DNA from: Sambucus nigra
Taxonomy: Eukaryota > Streptophyta > Magnoliopsida > Dipsacales > Adoxaceae
Length of the DNA stretch: 64,000 nucleotides
Direction: 5' to 3'
NCBI GenBank assembly: GCA_949130495.1
Contig: OX422213.1
Coordinates: 52,586,284-52,650,283, forward strand
Part shown: positions 34,080 to 44,078 of the stretch, piece by piece
Layout: each line of letters starts with the position of its first letter
Numbering within the stretch: position 1 is the stretch's first letter
Position numbers and translations under genes: made by a program
The notes under the pieces: model-generated
Told to the model about the DNA's origin: nothing
The model's input: only the letters and a program-made list of their open reading frames with translations
Database searches by the model: none

Positions 34080-34329
34080 TGATACGTCACGAAAATTGCA
34101 TATTAGCGGCCATTATCTTTATGCATTCTAGCACTTTTGTGTTCCTTAATGCCTATTTTTATGCTCGTTAACCAAAAAAACTATTTTATGTATGTTTATA
34201 TGCTTTGCAAGGTATAATTGAAAATTTGTAGGTATGAGAATGCTTAGCGTGTGAATTAGTTGCATTTCGAGGAAGTTTAGTCGTCTGATGAAACATCAAG
34301 GGAATTTTAGTCATTTTATAGTTCATCTC

Positions 34330-34640
34330 ATATTTTTTTTTTCAAATAGGAAAATTATCCCCAGTCATATTATTAAATGGGGATAAAAAGCCCCTCCCAA
34401 ATGGCAAATCTAGCTTACAAGCAAGAGAAGATAACAATAAATATGGGGCTTTATGATAGCCTCAATACAAAGAAAAGCTAAGAGCAAATCTAAGATCTCA
34501 AGTAATAACAACCTAACTTGTCCAACTTAATAGCCCCTTTAGCCATAGCCGGAAGATCCAAAAGATTATTGAAAATGAGATCAGAATGAGAATTCGAGCC
34601 AAATTTTACGAGTTCATTGAGTTAAAAGATTATTAAAATC
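34330..34640 (-). mobile_element. 5'-truncated LINE 3' end
   Basis: On the minus strand this ends in a short poly(A) (plus-strand T run at 34332-34342). Upstream it encodes DLPAMAKGAIKLDKLGCYY, clearly homologous to the RNase H end of the LINE at 13310 (DLPMLVRGACKLDKTGCKY). The LTR lacks about 30 bp present in its partner here, so no clean target duplication is visible. Confidence 0.7.
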
Positions 34641-35283
34641 ATAGTTCATTGAGTTAGCTTTGCATGGCTACAAACAACACTTCGTTTTGAGTTCGGGTGA
34701 TGAAGTTATGGCCGATTCCGTTATGCACTTTTCCCCTTTTGAAGAACCAAAAGCCCCTAAAAACAGAGCTCCGTTTGACCGACATTTAGACCCCATTCGA
34801 CCGGCCATTCAACATTTTCTTACGAAGGAGGGAAGAGGGGAGTTCTCAGATCGATCGATCGATCGATTTTGTCGATCGATCGACAGTTGCCGATTTTAGG
34901 CGGTTATTTCATTTTCTTTTATTTCTTCTTTTTTCTTTTCCTAACTTACTATATAAGTTGGTTTTAGTTTATCTTTGTAAGAAATATATAAGTTTATATT
35001 TAGTATTTAGGTTAAAGAATAGGGTTTGAGTGGATTTTTGCAAGCTTCTACTTATCTCTCCTAGGGTTTTCCCATTTGGGTATGTACCTCACTATTCATC
35101 TTCGTCTTCATTTAATTTAATATTCCATTGTTTATTTCAAAATTTTTTAATTAGTTTACTTGATTTGATAATTAGTTTTAATTGTTTTCATTTACTTTCT
35201 TTCATTTAAATACATGTCTTTCATAATGCTTTGTAGCTAATTTAGTTTAAGTTGAGATTGATTGAACTCACCTTGGATTAATG

Positions 35284-37182
35284 TTTTTTTTTTAAATTAA
35301 GACTTTATTAGGATAGATATGAAGAAACGCCCTTCATCGGTGGCTTACACAGATGAAAATGAAAACTTTCAAAACAATATAGCACGAAGCGTGCATAAAA
35401 GTAAATGAAACCTTGAAAATAAATTTAGGACCTACGATATCTTGAGCGCGTTTTTCTGCGGACGACATTCCATTTGTTATGATTTAATGTAGATTTTACA
35501 CCGTTCGAGTGAGTATTGGGAATTTTTACATTTAAATCAATGCCTCGATCATCGTGAATTTGAACACTACTAGGACTATCTTCTTCACTTTTATTGTCTT
35601 CTTCAGAAGAAGATGAAGACTCAATAAGACGATTGCGCAAAACTAATTTATCTTCTTTTAATACGATGGAATCATGTTAGATTAAATGTTGCAAATTTCT
35701 ATTTGCATTTGCCTCATCACCGGAAAAAAATTCCATTTTTTTCATAAATCGTATCCGATTAGGAGGTAATGGTTCGTGTCTCTAACATGTACATTCGTAG
35801 CTATTACAATTGGTTCAGAAATTTCTGTTGCCGAAACTGGATGCACTAAAGGCTTTAGAATCTCAGCAGTGGGTTAATGGGTCATAATAAGACTGTTAGT
35901 AGCCATGACCTCAATGGTCATTTCTCCATTCCTTTTTTTCAAATGGGGAGTAACATTATCACCCGATATGAACAACTTGAGCATTATTATTTTGAACTTC
36001 CGGGTCCTTTTGTGTATTCTCCTTATTTTTGGTCAACAGAGGAGATTTGTCAACCAGTTTATTGAAACTATTTTCGGTAAATTCGGAAGGTCCCAGAATT
36101 TGTGGTTCCTGATTTTGAGGGATTTCATTCATATTTTGAAATGCACACTTTCTCTTCTGATCACTGGTGGCTTGGGCCGGTGAACCATTACCGGAGATAA
36201 TGCCCTTTTTTTTAAGAATCGCAGTCGATTTGATGGCACAACCATCGTACCTGAGACAGTATCTGATGGATCATGGTCATCTGTAATAATATTAGTCTTG
36301 TCCATGTCGCCATCAATACCTTCTGGATCATGTTCATTTATTACAGCGTTTAAGTTCTCCATTTCAACAGCTATGGAGAAACTTCCTGACTTTATTTATT
36401 CAATTGTGTGACACATGGGTTGGCCACTTTAGGAGACCTAAAGCCAGATTCAATGCAGGAAGCTTTACCTGTGATGTCTTTTCCCACATAATCCGTATCT
36501 GTAACATATGTTAGCAGTGGTAATAACATGCAATTCTGGATCGAAGTCAGGGACCGATTTAAACAACTTAAAAGTTCCAGAAGATAATTTAAAATGACTA
36601 ATGGTCATCAACCTACTCATTTCAAAACAACACTAAAAACGAAGATTGAAGTAATCCTTACCTATGGGTGTAAGAACCCATGTCTTCTGAATCTGTTTAA
36701 GATGTGTAAGCTCCATTTTAAGCTCAGAAATTTTACAAGATTTACTTCCTTTTGCAAGAATAAGGTGCCCAATGAGTGTAGTAGAATTACAATCATTTAG
36801 AACCTCTTCATAAGTATCATCAGGTAGCCTAACAGTGAGGGAATCTCCACGTAAGAAAGGTGGATAGAGAGGAGGAATATAATGTGCTTCTATTATTTGT
36901 TCCTCATAGGTAACATTTTTCTTACCATGTATTTCAGCAAAAGAAGGAGGACGGTCTCGAGAGGATGTCTTGAGAGCAAGAACATCACAGGGTGGAGTAG
37001 AAGAATCTTCAATGAGCGGCTTTGGATCAAAATCCAGGCTAAGATGGGGACTAGAACCCATAGTAATAAAGGGGATGCTTAAGAAAATAGAGGAGGTTTT
37101 AGAGAGAAGAAGGAGCTTCTCTCTACAACCCATCAAACTTCTTAGTTCATACTTTGATTAAATTAGTGTTTTGTCAATTTTT
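35284..37182 (-). mobile_element. ORF1-only LINE insertion
   Basis: A 1.9-kb insert in the 3' LTR flanked by the direct repeat gattaatg (35276-35283 and 37183-37190). The minus strand ends with an AATAAA signal (near 35310) about 20 bases before a short A tail at 35284-35293. The only gene content is a LINE-type ORF1; no endonuclease or RT is present. It either derives from a spliced or truncated transcript or belongs to an ORF1-only family moved in trans. Confidence 0.75.
35425..37136 (-). pseudogene. LINE ORF1 (DUF4283-like) of the ORF1-only insert
   Basis: The N-terminal block (open to 36633) starts MMGCREKLLLLS, with a second ATG (MGSSPHLSL). It contains LRGDSLTVRLPDDTYEEVL, STTLIGHLILAKG and LTHLKQIQKTWVLTPIGKDYF, which fit the DUF4283 domain of plant LINE ORF1 (RNA-binding, gag-like). 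Middle frames are broken. The C-terminal blocks at 36362-36129 and 35640-35425 are acidic and then basic (RRKTRSRYRRS), as in LINE ORF1 tails. Confidence 0.6.
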
Positions 37183-37749
37183 GATTAATGGGTTGATTTG
37201 CTTTGGTGATGGATTTTATGAGTTTAAATGGGTTAGGTTGTTCTTGATTTTATTCCGAGGAGATTTAACGGTGTATATCATGTATGCATCGTATTTACGA
37301 CCTTGCGTGTTTAATCTCTGGGATATTTATTGATGCAAAAATCAATTAAACTTTTATGACAATTTATGGGGGGATGACTCTAGATTTAATTAATTGTAAA
37401 AATGAGATTTAATCTTGATAGACTTGTCTTTCGATGTGACCATTTATACTAATTAATCTAAGGTGATGGATATTAGTCTCAATCGATAGTTTTTACTCAT
37501 TTTGTTAATCTTAGTTTAAATCCACCCCTAGATTTATCTTTTGTTTTATTTCTCATATTTTACACTTTTATTATTAAAATAATAAATCAATTAATGTCTA
37601 GCAACATTTTCTATGGATTCGATACCCGGACTGGCCGTTGTACTCCCTTAAAGAGTGTAGTAATAGTCTAGATTTTTTTTCATTTCGACGGGAGCCAAAA
37701 ATAACGACAAGCATAGGTAACACGAGCACTCTGTTTTCCCCTGTTATCA

Positions 37750-37784
37750 CACCCACTAATAGTCCATACTAGCACACTAATCAT
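37750..37784 (-). pseudogene. Start of LINE ORF2 cut off by the LTR element
   Basis: ATG at 37784 starts MISVLVWTISG, the usual opening of plant L1 ORF2; the normally conserved Asn of the endonuclease motif is Thr. The frame stops at the LTR border at 37750 and continues at 18605. Confidence 0.75.
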
Positions 37785-39202
37785 TTAAAGATTTTGGATT
37801 GAGATTTTTTGTTACCTTTAGCAGTGGATTTAATGACTCTCTTAAATAAGTGATCTTTAATATTGAACTTTCTGATTGGCATAGGTTGTCTAAGATTTGC
37901 TTGAGACTTCTTTCCTCTAAGGACTGCTGCAATTCTTCTCCTTATAACAATTTATCCTATTTTTAATAATGTTTGCAAAAAGTTGCAGTTCTTTCATATT
38001 GTCTCTTCCGCCACATCTCTATTTGGGGCATATAAATGATCTGTAGCATGGTTATGATTATAAAGAGGGATATAAGTAGCTCTTGGGGAAAGGGAACAAT
38101 GGTCAATGATTAAAACATCTTTGGAATTGATTTCTTGGTTATGAATTTTTTGGATGTGGTCCTTAATATTTCTTTGAATTATTTGTTGAGGTTTTGGATT
38201 ATCTTGGTGATGTTTGCCCTTAATCATCTAGTAGGACATAAATAATTCTTCTTTTTCTAATTCTTCCACTACTGCAGATTGGTTTTATACCTTATCGGTA
38301 GGCTAACAGTTCTTGAAAACATTTTTAGCACTTCTCGAACACATAACTTCTCCATTTTCTTAGGGCACTGTCTGAATCTGCTTAGGATGATGTGCTACCT
38401 TCTTTTTGTGCATATCATTTGAACTTTCTTGGATTAATTGACATAACTAGGGGATTTAAATAAACAGCTATTAACATCATGACCTTTCTTGGAGCAATAC
38501 GAGAAGTATTTACGCAAATCATCCACAAAAACTTCTTGCTAAAATCCACTTGAACCAAAACCAATATAAAATCTTTTAGGGATGATCTTTGTTTGATCAA
38601 CTTCAACACAAACCCTTACAATACTTGGGTGATTAATCTCTAAAGTATATGTATCCAATAAAAGAGGTTTACCAATCAATTGAGCTATATAGTAGATGAG
38701 GGCTTTAGAGAAAAAGTGAATAAGCAGTTAGGGGAAGAAAATCCACAGAGGGGATATGGTACATTTTTTATTAGCCCTAAAGTCCGGGGTCCATTTGAAT
38801 GTATGCATGGGTTATTTGCCAATGTACTAAGAGTTTTGAATCCATAATCTTGCATAGTCTTCTTCACAATTCAGTCCAATTAGTACATGTTTTTGATCTA
38901 AAAGACTTATAGTATACGCAGTTTTCAAAAACAAAGCTTAAAATACTTTCCTTACAACATCCAAAAATGGACTCCCATGTGAAAATTTACCATATAGGGA
39001 ATATTTGAAAGGTTTGTATGGAGAGTCCATTTCTCCCAAAGAGAAAATCACAGTCGGTTCCCCTTTATAAGAAGAGGGTGGCTTTAAAGCAAGTTCTTTT
39101 GCAGTGGGGGGAAGCCACAATTGAAGCAAATGATATACTCCATGCATTAGTTATATTTGAGGGTTTAGGATCAACATTAGAAGGAAGGTTCATAGACACC
39201 AT
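37781..39202 (-). pseudogene. LINE ORF1 (DUF4283-like) of the split LINE
   Basis: Starts at ATG 39202 (MVSMNLPSNVDPKPS). It contains the DUF4283 core in pieces: YSLYGKFSHGSPFLDVVRKVF, LLDQKHVLIGL, PMHTFKWTPDFR and SPLWIFFPL (39000-38720). A hydrophilic tail follows to 37781 (KKSQANLRQPMPIRKF). The terminal TGA overlaps the ORF2 ATG as ATGA. Multiple frameshifts and stops are present. The protein would bind the LINE RNA. Confidence 0.7.
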
Positions 39203-39240
39203 GCAAACCCTATGTAGGGTTTACGTGTGTGTGTGAGAGA

Positions 39241-41305
39241 AAGAGGGAGAGAGAAAGAAAAAGTTTGAAACAATTTAGTTTTTAAATATTGTTGGATCAA
39301 ATATGAAGATTTGATCCATATTTGGATAAAATAAATAAATAATGTTTTAATATTAGTGATACTCCAAAAAACCCAACAATAAAAATTTGATTTTTTAACC
39401 CATAAATGAGTGTTATGCCTGGGAACATGTTAACATTAATGATTTCCTTAGAGTAATTTGAATGGGTTTGCATGGTGAGTACTATAACAGAAGGACATGG
39501 AGGTGATAAAGGAGTGATTAAATATAAACATGGTAAATTATTTTTTTGTGTTGTGCTTTGACCTCATATGAAAACACACCACAAAACCGATTAAAAGTAC
39601 AAAATGACATGACACTACATCGCTGCTTTTTTAACTTGACAAATAACAATCCATAGAGAACATGCACTACACACAAACAATTTATCACGTCATGTTCAAA
39701 TCAATTTGGTGTTTTTTCATGTCATGTTAGCGTGTAGTATCCAAAATTATCATCCCTTTATTGTAATTAAGCAATCATATTTTCATTTTCTATAATTTTA
39801 TTAATCTTTTTTTTATCAATTATTGAGGTACTTTTGACCTAATAATTACCCTTTTATTGTCATATATTTTGGTTGTTTTTTTATTTTAGTTGTTGTAAAC
39901 AATTGTTTTGTATTTTATTTTTATTTAATTTTCTCATTTTACTACCTTTTTATCTGTTTGAGTATAAAATAAGTTGTACGAGTTAGATATTATGAGAATA
40001 TTAGTCTAAGTTTATGTCGTTTCATGTCATGTTACCATGTAGTTTCCAAATTTGTCATCCTAATTGATTTTCAGCTTACTCATCTAATGAAACTTCGTAG
40101 TTGTCGGGACCAGCAATAGTGGATACGGTTGTCCTACATGTAAAAATAGTTTTTTTTCCAGTTTTAACCACTTCTCCATGTGATTAACTAATTTTCATGT
40201 AATTAGTAATTATTTACTTAGATATTCATAACGTGTATTATGAATATATGTTTTTTAGACATTTTGAATACTGAAAAAACTTTTGGTCATGTGCTTCATC
40301 TAGATCATCTTATATAATTTTTATGTGTTGGAATATGATTGATATAAAACAATATTTAACGATTGTGCACAATTTCTCAAATGTATACTAATCACTAAAA
40401 ATGAGTTACACTCGCCCGTGCATTGCACGGGTTACCATTAATATGGATTTTTTGTTACTTGTATAATGATTGAAATACCCTAATCATAAGTATTCAAATG
40501 CATGGAGTATATGAAAAATTTGTTGCGTACTTTTTAAACATCTAAAAAGTGCATATATACATTTTGTTGTATTTTTTTTGACTCACCAAAATGACTTTGC
40601 ACAAATGATGATAGTGGTGAAGATATTTATATTCTATGATTTCGTACAGGATTATTGAGTCCATTGTTTTGATCATGGTGTTGTGGATTAATGAAGTAAA
40701 GAAATGATTGTGAAATTCCTTCATTCATGTACTACATAAATATATACAAAAAATTAATCGTTAAATGCCTTCACTCTTTCCCCCGTTTATGTACTTCTTA
40801 TATGTTATACAACAAAAATGTTGAGTTCACTATTTTTAGTTATTTGAACTTCTATGAACATGGTATGGTATTTGTGGGATAAACAACACACGACAAGGGA
40901 AAGTTTTGAGTGGGATAATTGTCCCATAGTATGTTTTTAATATGCTAAAATAGGATGGTTAATTAAAGGTGATCATGTCTATGACAAAGGGTACTATATG
41001 CCTCAAATCCCTATTATTAAAACCCTTTCTTGTTGTCTTGCAATTAATAACTTGAATCAGTCATGTTTTGTAATTTTCATCTATGCTCTAACTATTTTCA
41101 TTTGAAACAGAAATATTCCCTGCTTGAGATTCATTAATCGATAGTCTACCAACATTATAAATTGAAGGAAGGGGGCCTCCAGAAATATGTTATAGTGCAA
41201 ATTAATGTATTTGTTATTTACTCTAATTCAATTATAATTAATTGAAGGACTTTTTATTTTTAAAATTAGGATACACTAATAGGATGTTATTATTCTTTGT
41301 CGATA
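39241..41305. other. AT-rich intergenic stretch
   Basis: No ORF or family recognised. Two features stand out: a 45-bp sequence around catgtcatgtta at 39714-39758 recurs in altered form at 40019-40063, and a 17-bp perfect palindrome cccgtgcattgcacggg lies at 40415-40431. Confidence 0.4.
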
Positions 41306-41319
41306 TAGGTACATATTCT
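41306..41319 (+). repeat. Target-site duplication, left copy
   Basis: taggtacatattct, identical to 46803-46816. Confidence 0.92.
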
Positions 41320-41448
41320 TTTTTTTTTTATAATTAAAAGATTGTATTAAAAAAACGCTTTAGGGAGCGAACCCGTATACAGGGAGTATACATAGAAAAG
41401 AAGGTAAGAAAAGAAATACAGTCGGACCCCAACAAACAAACTCGTGGA

Positions 41449-44063
41449 TTACATAGCTGAGTGCATCTCCTCCACGAAGTCCAGAAAATCCCGCGTCGTA
41501 ATCGTGGTCCTCTCCTTGGACCAACTAAGCAGGGTGCTAAAAAAGATATAATGAAGCCTCGATGGTGGTGTCTCCATGCCATCAAAACATCTCGAATTCC
41601 TTTCCAACCATATCGTCCAAAAGATGCAGTGCGGAACCATATTCCATATCCGCTTGTCACCCAACCAGCCCGACGGAGGTTTCCACATCTCTAAAAGCGT
41701 CCTCACTGACATTGGCATTACCCATCCTGTACTTACCAGAGAAAAAAGGGTGTTCCATAACCCTCTCGACCCCCTGCAATGTAATAGCAAATGATTAGTC
41801 TTATCCTCTTCCTCATAGCATAACCAACATCGACTAGCCAGATGATATCTTCTCTTCTGCAATCCCTCTAGCGTCAATATGGCCTGTCTTGCTGCCATTC
41901 ATACGAAGAACTTGATCCTAGGCGGCGCTTTAACTTTCCAAATCTTCTTCCAGGGGAAAAGAGTGGTAGAAGACCCTTCCGTAAGTGAACTATTGAAGTT
42001 TCGTACCGAAAGCCCCCCGTCCCTCCCCTTCCACCTCAGGGAATCCTCTCTGAGCGTCAGACTAGGAGCCTCTTTCAACCACTCCACGAAAAATTCTGCC
42101 TCTTGTAGCTCCCAGTCCCACATCCTTCTCCTAAGTTGTGGCCTCCATGATATCTCATCTTCGCTAACAGTCACATGATCATCCACCAAACCATTCGGAT
42201 TCCGCCCTAGGTTGAACATCCCCGAAAAAAGATTCTGAACAGTCCTATTTGCACCCCAATTGTCTTTCCCGAACCTTATCTTATCCCCATTCCCTAAGGA
42301 ATATTATGCGTGTCTCGAGTAATCCTCCCAGCCTTTCGCAATATGTTTCCACAAACCCACTCCATGGGCTAAAGTGCCCCCAATCGGCCTCCACCCCATT
42401 TGATAAGATCCCCATCTAGCTTCAACAACTCATCTCCATAGTCTGTTGGTCTTCTAAGGATATTTCCATAGCCACTTTCCTAGAAGATCCCTATTAAATT
42501 TCCCCAAATTTCTCACACCCTTCCCCCCTTTCTTGATTGTCTTACATACGTCCTCCCATCTAACAAGACTGTGTTTAAAGATATCTTCCGTGCCTCTCCA
42601 CAAAAGGTTTCTCATAAGTTTCTCCATTTTATCATGCACCACTGCAGGTAATGGAAAAATGGACATGTAATAGGTGGGTAAACTAGACAAGCAACTCTTT
42701 ATGAGAGTCAACCTCCCCCTTTTGATGGATACCCATTCTTCCACCCTGCCAATCTCTTTCTCATTCTCTCCATCACCTCACTGGCCGAAATACTCTCAAA
42801 CTCAGCCCCATCAAGCGTGGGACACCACACTTCCACTTCCCTGAATAGCTCCTCATAATAGTGTGTAATGGACTCCCTCACCTCGCTAACTTCCTCGAAC
42901 ACCTCTCCCCCCACTTCAATTTTACCAATATAGTTCCCGCGCCGATGGGAATTAGCTACTCTGCGAAAAAACTTAGTATTTGAGTCTCCTTCCCTCAACC
43001 ACAAAGCCCTAGATTTATGCTTCCAACTGATTTCTTCTTGAATTAACCTCTTCCCTAACTCCCCCTTTTTAACCTCTCTATTTCTCTTCTCCTCCTTCAG
43101 GATCCCATTTCTCCCTTCTTTCTCATCTAGTCTCCTTATCCCCTCCATCAATCCTGTTGTAACCAGTGGAACATTTCCGAACACTTCTCTATTCCACTTC
43201 CTTAAATCTACCCTGAGTAAACTTAATTTTATGGCCAGTCTGAAACTGGCATTCCCCTCCACCTCATATCCTAACCACCAATTTCTAACCCTCTCCTCAA
43301 AATCCATTTCCTTGAGCCACATATTCTCAAATCTAAACGGAGTCCTTCCTTCCATCCACCCCCATGCTCTAGAAGAATAGGAAAATGATCCGAAGTCACC
43401 CTAGGTAAACAAGACTGTACCACCCTTGGAAAAATCTCCTCCCACCCTTGAGAAATAAGAAATTTTTCCAGCCGACACAAAAACAGCAAGTCCTTAAAAC
43501 TTGACCAAGTAAACATACCCCCTTCTAGTGATAAGTCCATAAACTCCATCTCATCAATAAAATCTGAAAAATATCTCATATATGTATCAGTTCTACCACT
43601 ATTGCTTCTTTCCGTTCCAAATCTCACCACATTGAAGTCATCTCCAAAGCATATAGGAATGTCCCATAGTGTAACCACTCCATCTAACTCCTCCCACAAA
43701 TCCCACCTATTCATATCCTCCCGGGCCGCAAATTCCCGAGAAACTCCAAATAAGACAATCTTCCTTATTTTTAAACATACAAGATAAGGACCATCTACCC
43801 TTTAAGCTCTCAATTAACTCAACCACAACGGAATTCCACACTATAACCACCCCGCCTGACACTCCCCTAGCATCCATAATCACCCATATAACTCCACACC
43901 CTCCCCATAATGATCTAATCGTACCCTCCTCTATGTTGGACGTCTTTGTCTCTTGAAGACATAATATGTCGGGCTTCCACTTAGCAACCACTGCTCCAAC
44001 AAGACCTCTTTTGATGGTATCATTCAGTCCTCTCACGTTGAACGAGCTAATTCGAAGTTTCAT
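41449..44063 (-). pseudogene. LINE ORF2 without RT domain
   Basis: From ATG 44063: endonuclease motifs SFNVRGLND, CLQETK, GDDFNVV and TSDHFPI, the expected catalytic Asn, Glu, Asp and His in order. A linker follows (ALWLREGDSNTKFF, ESISASEVMER to about 42758). The next residues are MRKRLAGWK, the post-RT thumb motif, then LTLIKSCLSSLPTYYMS. The roughly 400-residue RT palm with its AADD-type box is therefore absent at one point. The C-terminal zinc-binding domain is present (CWLCYEEEDKTNHLLLHC, 41830-41770) and the protein ends DFVEEMHSAM. A few frameshifts occur (42730, 43300, 43710). Confidence 0.85.
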
Positions 44064-44078
44064 TACTTATGGAAACAA

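Larger units (their letters stand above)
18606..37749 (+). mobile_element. Athila-related non-autonomous LTR retrotransposon, copy 2 (nested host)
   Basis: 5' LTR 18606-20040, degenerate PBS, the family ORF (20168-21178), non-coding 3' region (31886-34066), polypurine tract, and 3' LTR 34080-37749. It sits inside the LINE ORF2. Three later insertions inflate it: a Tekay chromovirus, a LINE 3' fragment and an ORF1-only LINE. Without these the element is about 6.3 kb. The break at 21267/31886 can be closed by comparison with copy 1, where the sequence matching both sides is continuous around 6120-6060. No gag-pol is present, and the putative transposon-protein ORF of copy 1 is missing. Confidence 0.85.
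34080..37749 (+). repeat. 3' LTR of copy 2, with two insertions
   Basis: Begins TGATACGTCACG and ends CTGTTATCA, giving matched termini TGATA / TATCA. The LTR sequence is interrupted at 34330-34640 and 35284-37182 by LINE sequences. Removing these leaves about 1.46 kb, close to the 1435 bp of the 5' LTR. The TATA box is at 34949-34957 and the GATC array at 34849-34884. Confidence 0.85.
13206..39240 (-). mobile_element. L1-type LINE split by nested insertions
   Basis: Minus-strand LINE in three pieces: 5' region, ORF1 and ORF2 start (about 39240-37750), ORF2 endonuclease (18605-18049), and ORF2 RT to RNase H (16567-13233). Removing the insertions 18606-37749 and 16568-18048 leaves about 5.4 kb, a normal size for a plant L1. 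The ORF2 reading continues across both junctions. At the larger insertion the LINE flanks are aacct (18601-18605) and caccc (37750-37754), a diverged 5-bp duplication. The outer ends are approximate. Confidence 0.8.

Noticed and set aside
34317..34650. atagttcat on both sides of the LINE fragment read as a target duplication
   Set aside because: The uninterrupted 5' LTR already has two similar words here, so the match predates the insertion.
40415..40431. Helitron 3' hairpin
   Set aside because: No CTRR terminus within the expected 10-15 bases on either strand and no Helitron coding sequence.
41461..42178. Several plus-strand open frames of 70-100 codons
   Set aside because: They lie opposite the LINE ORF2 zinc-binding region and have no recognisable domain.
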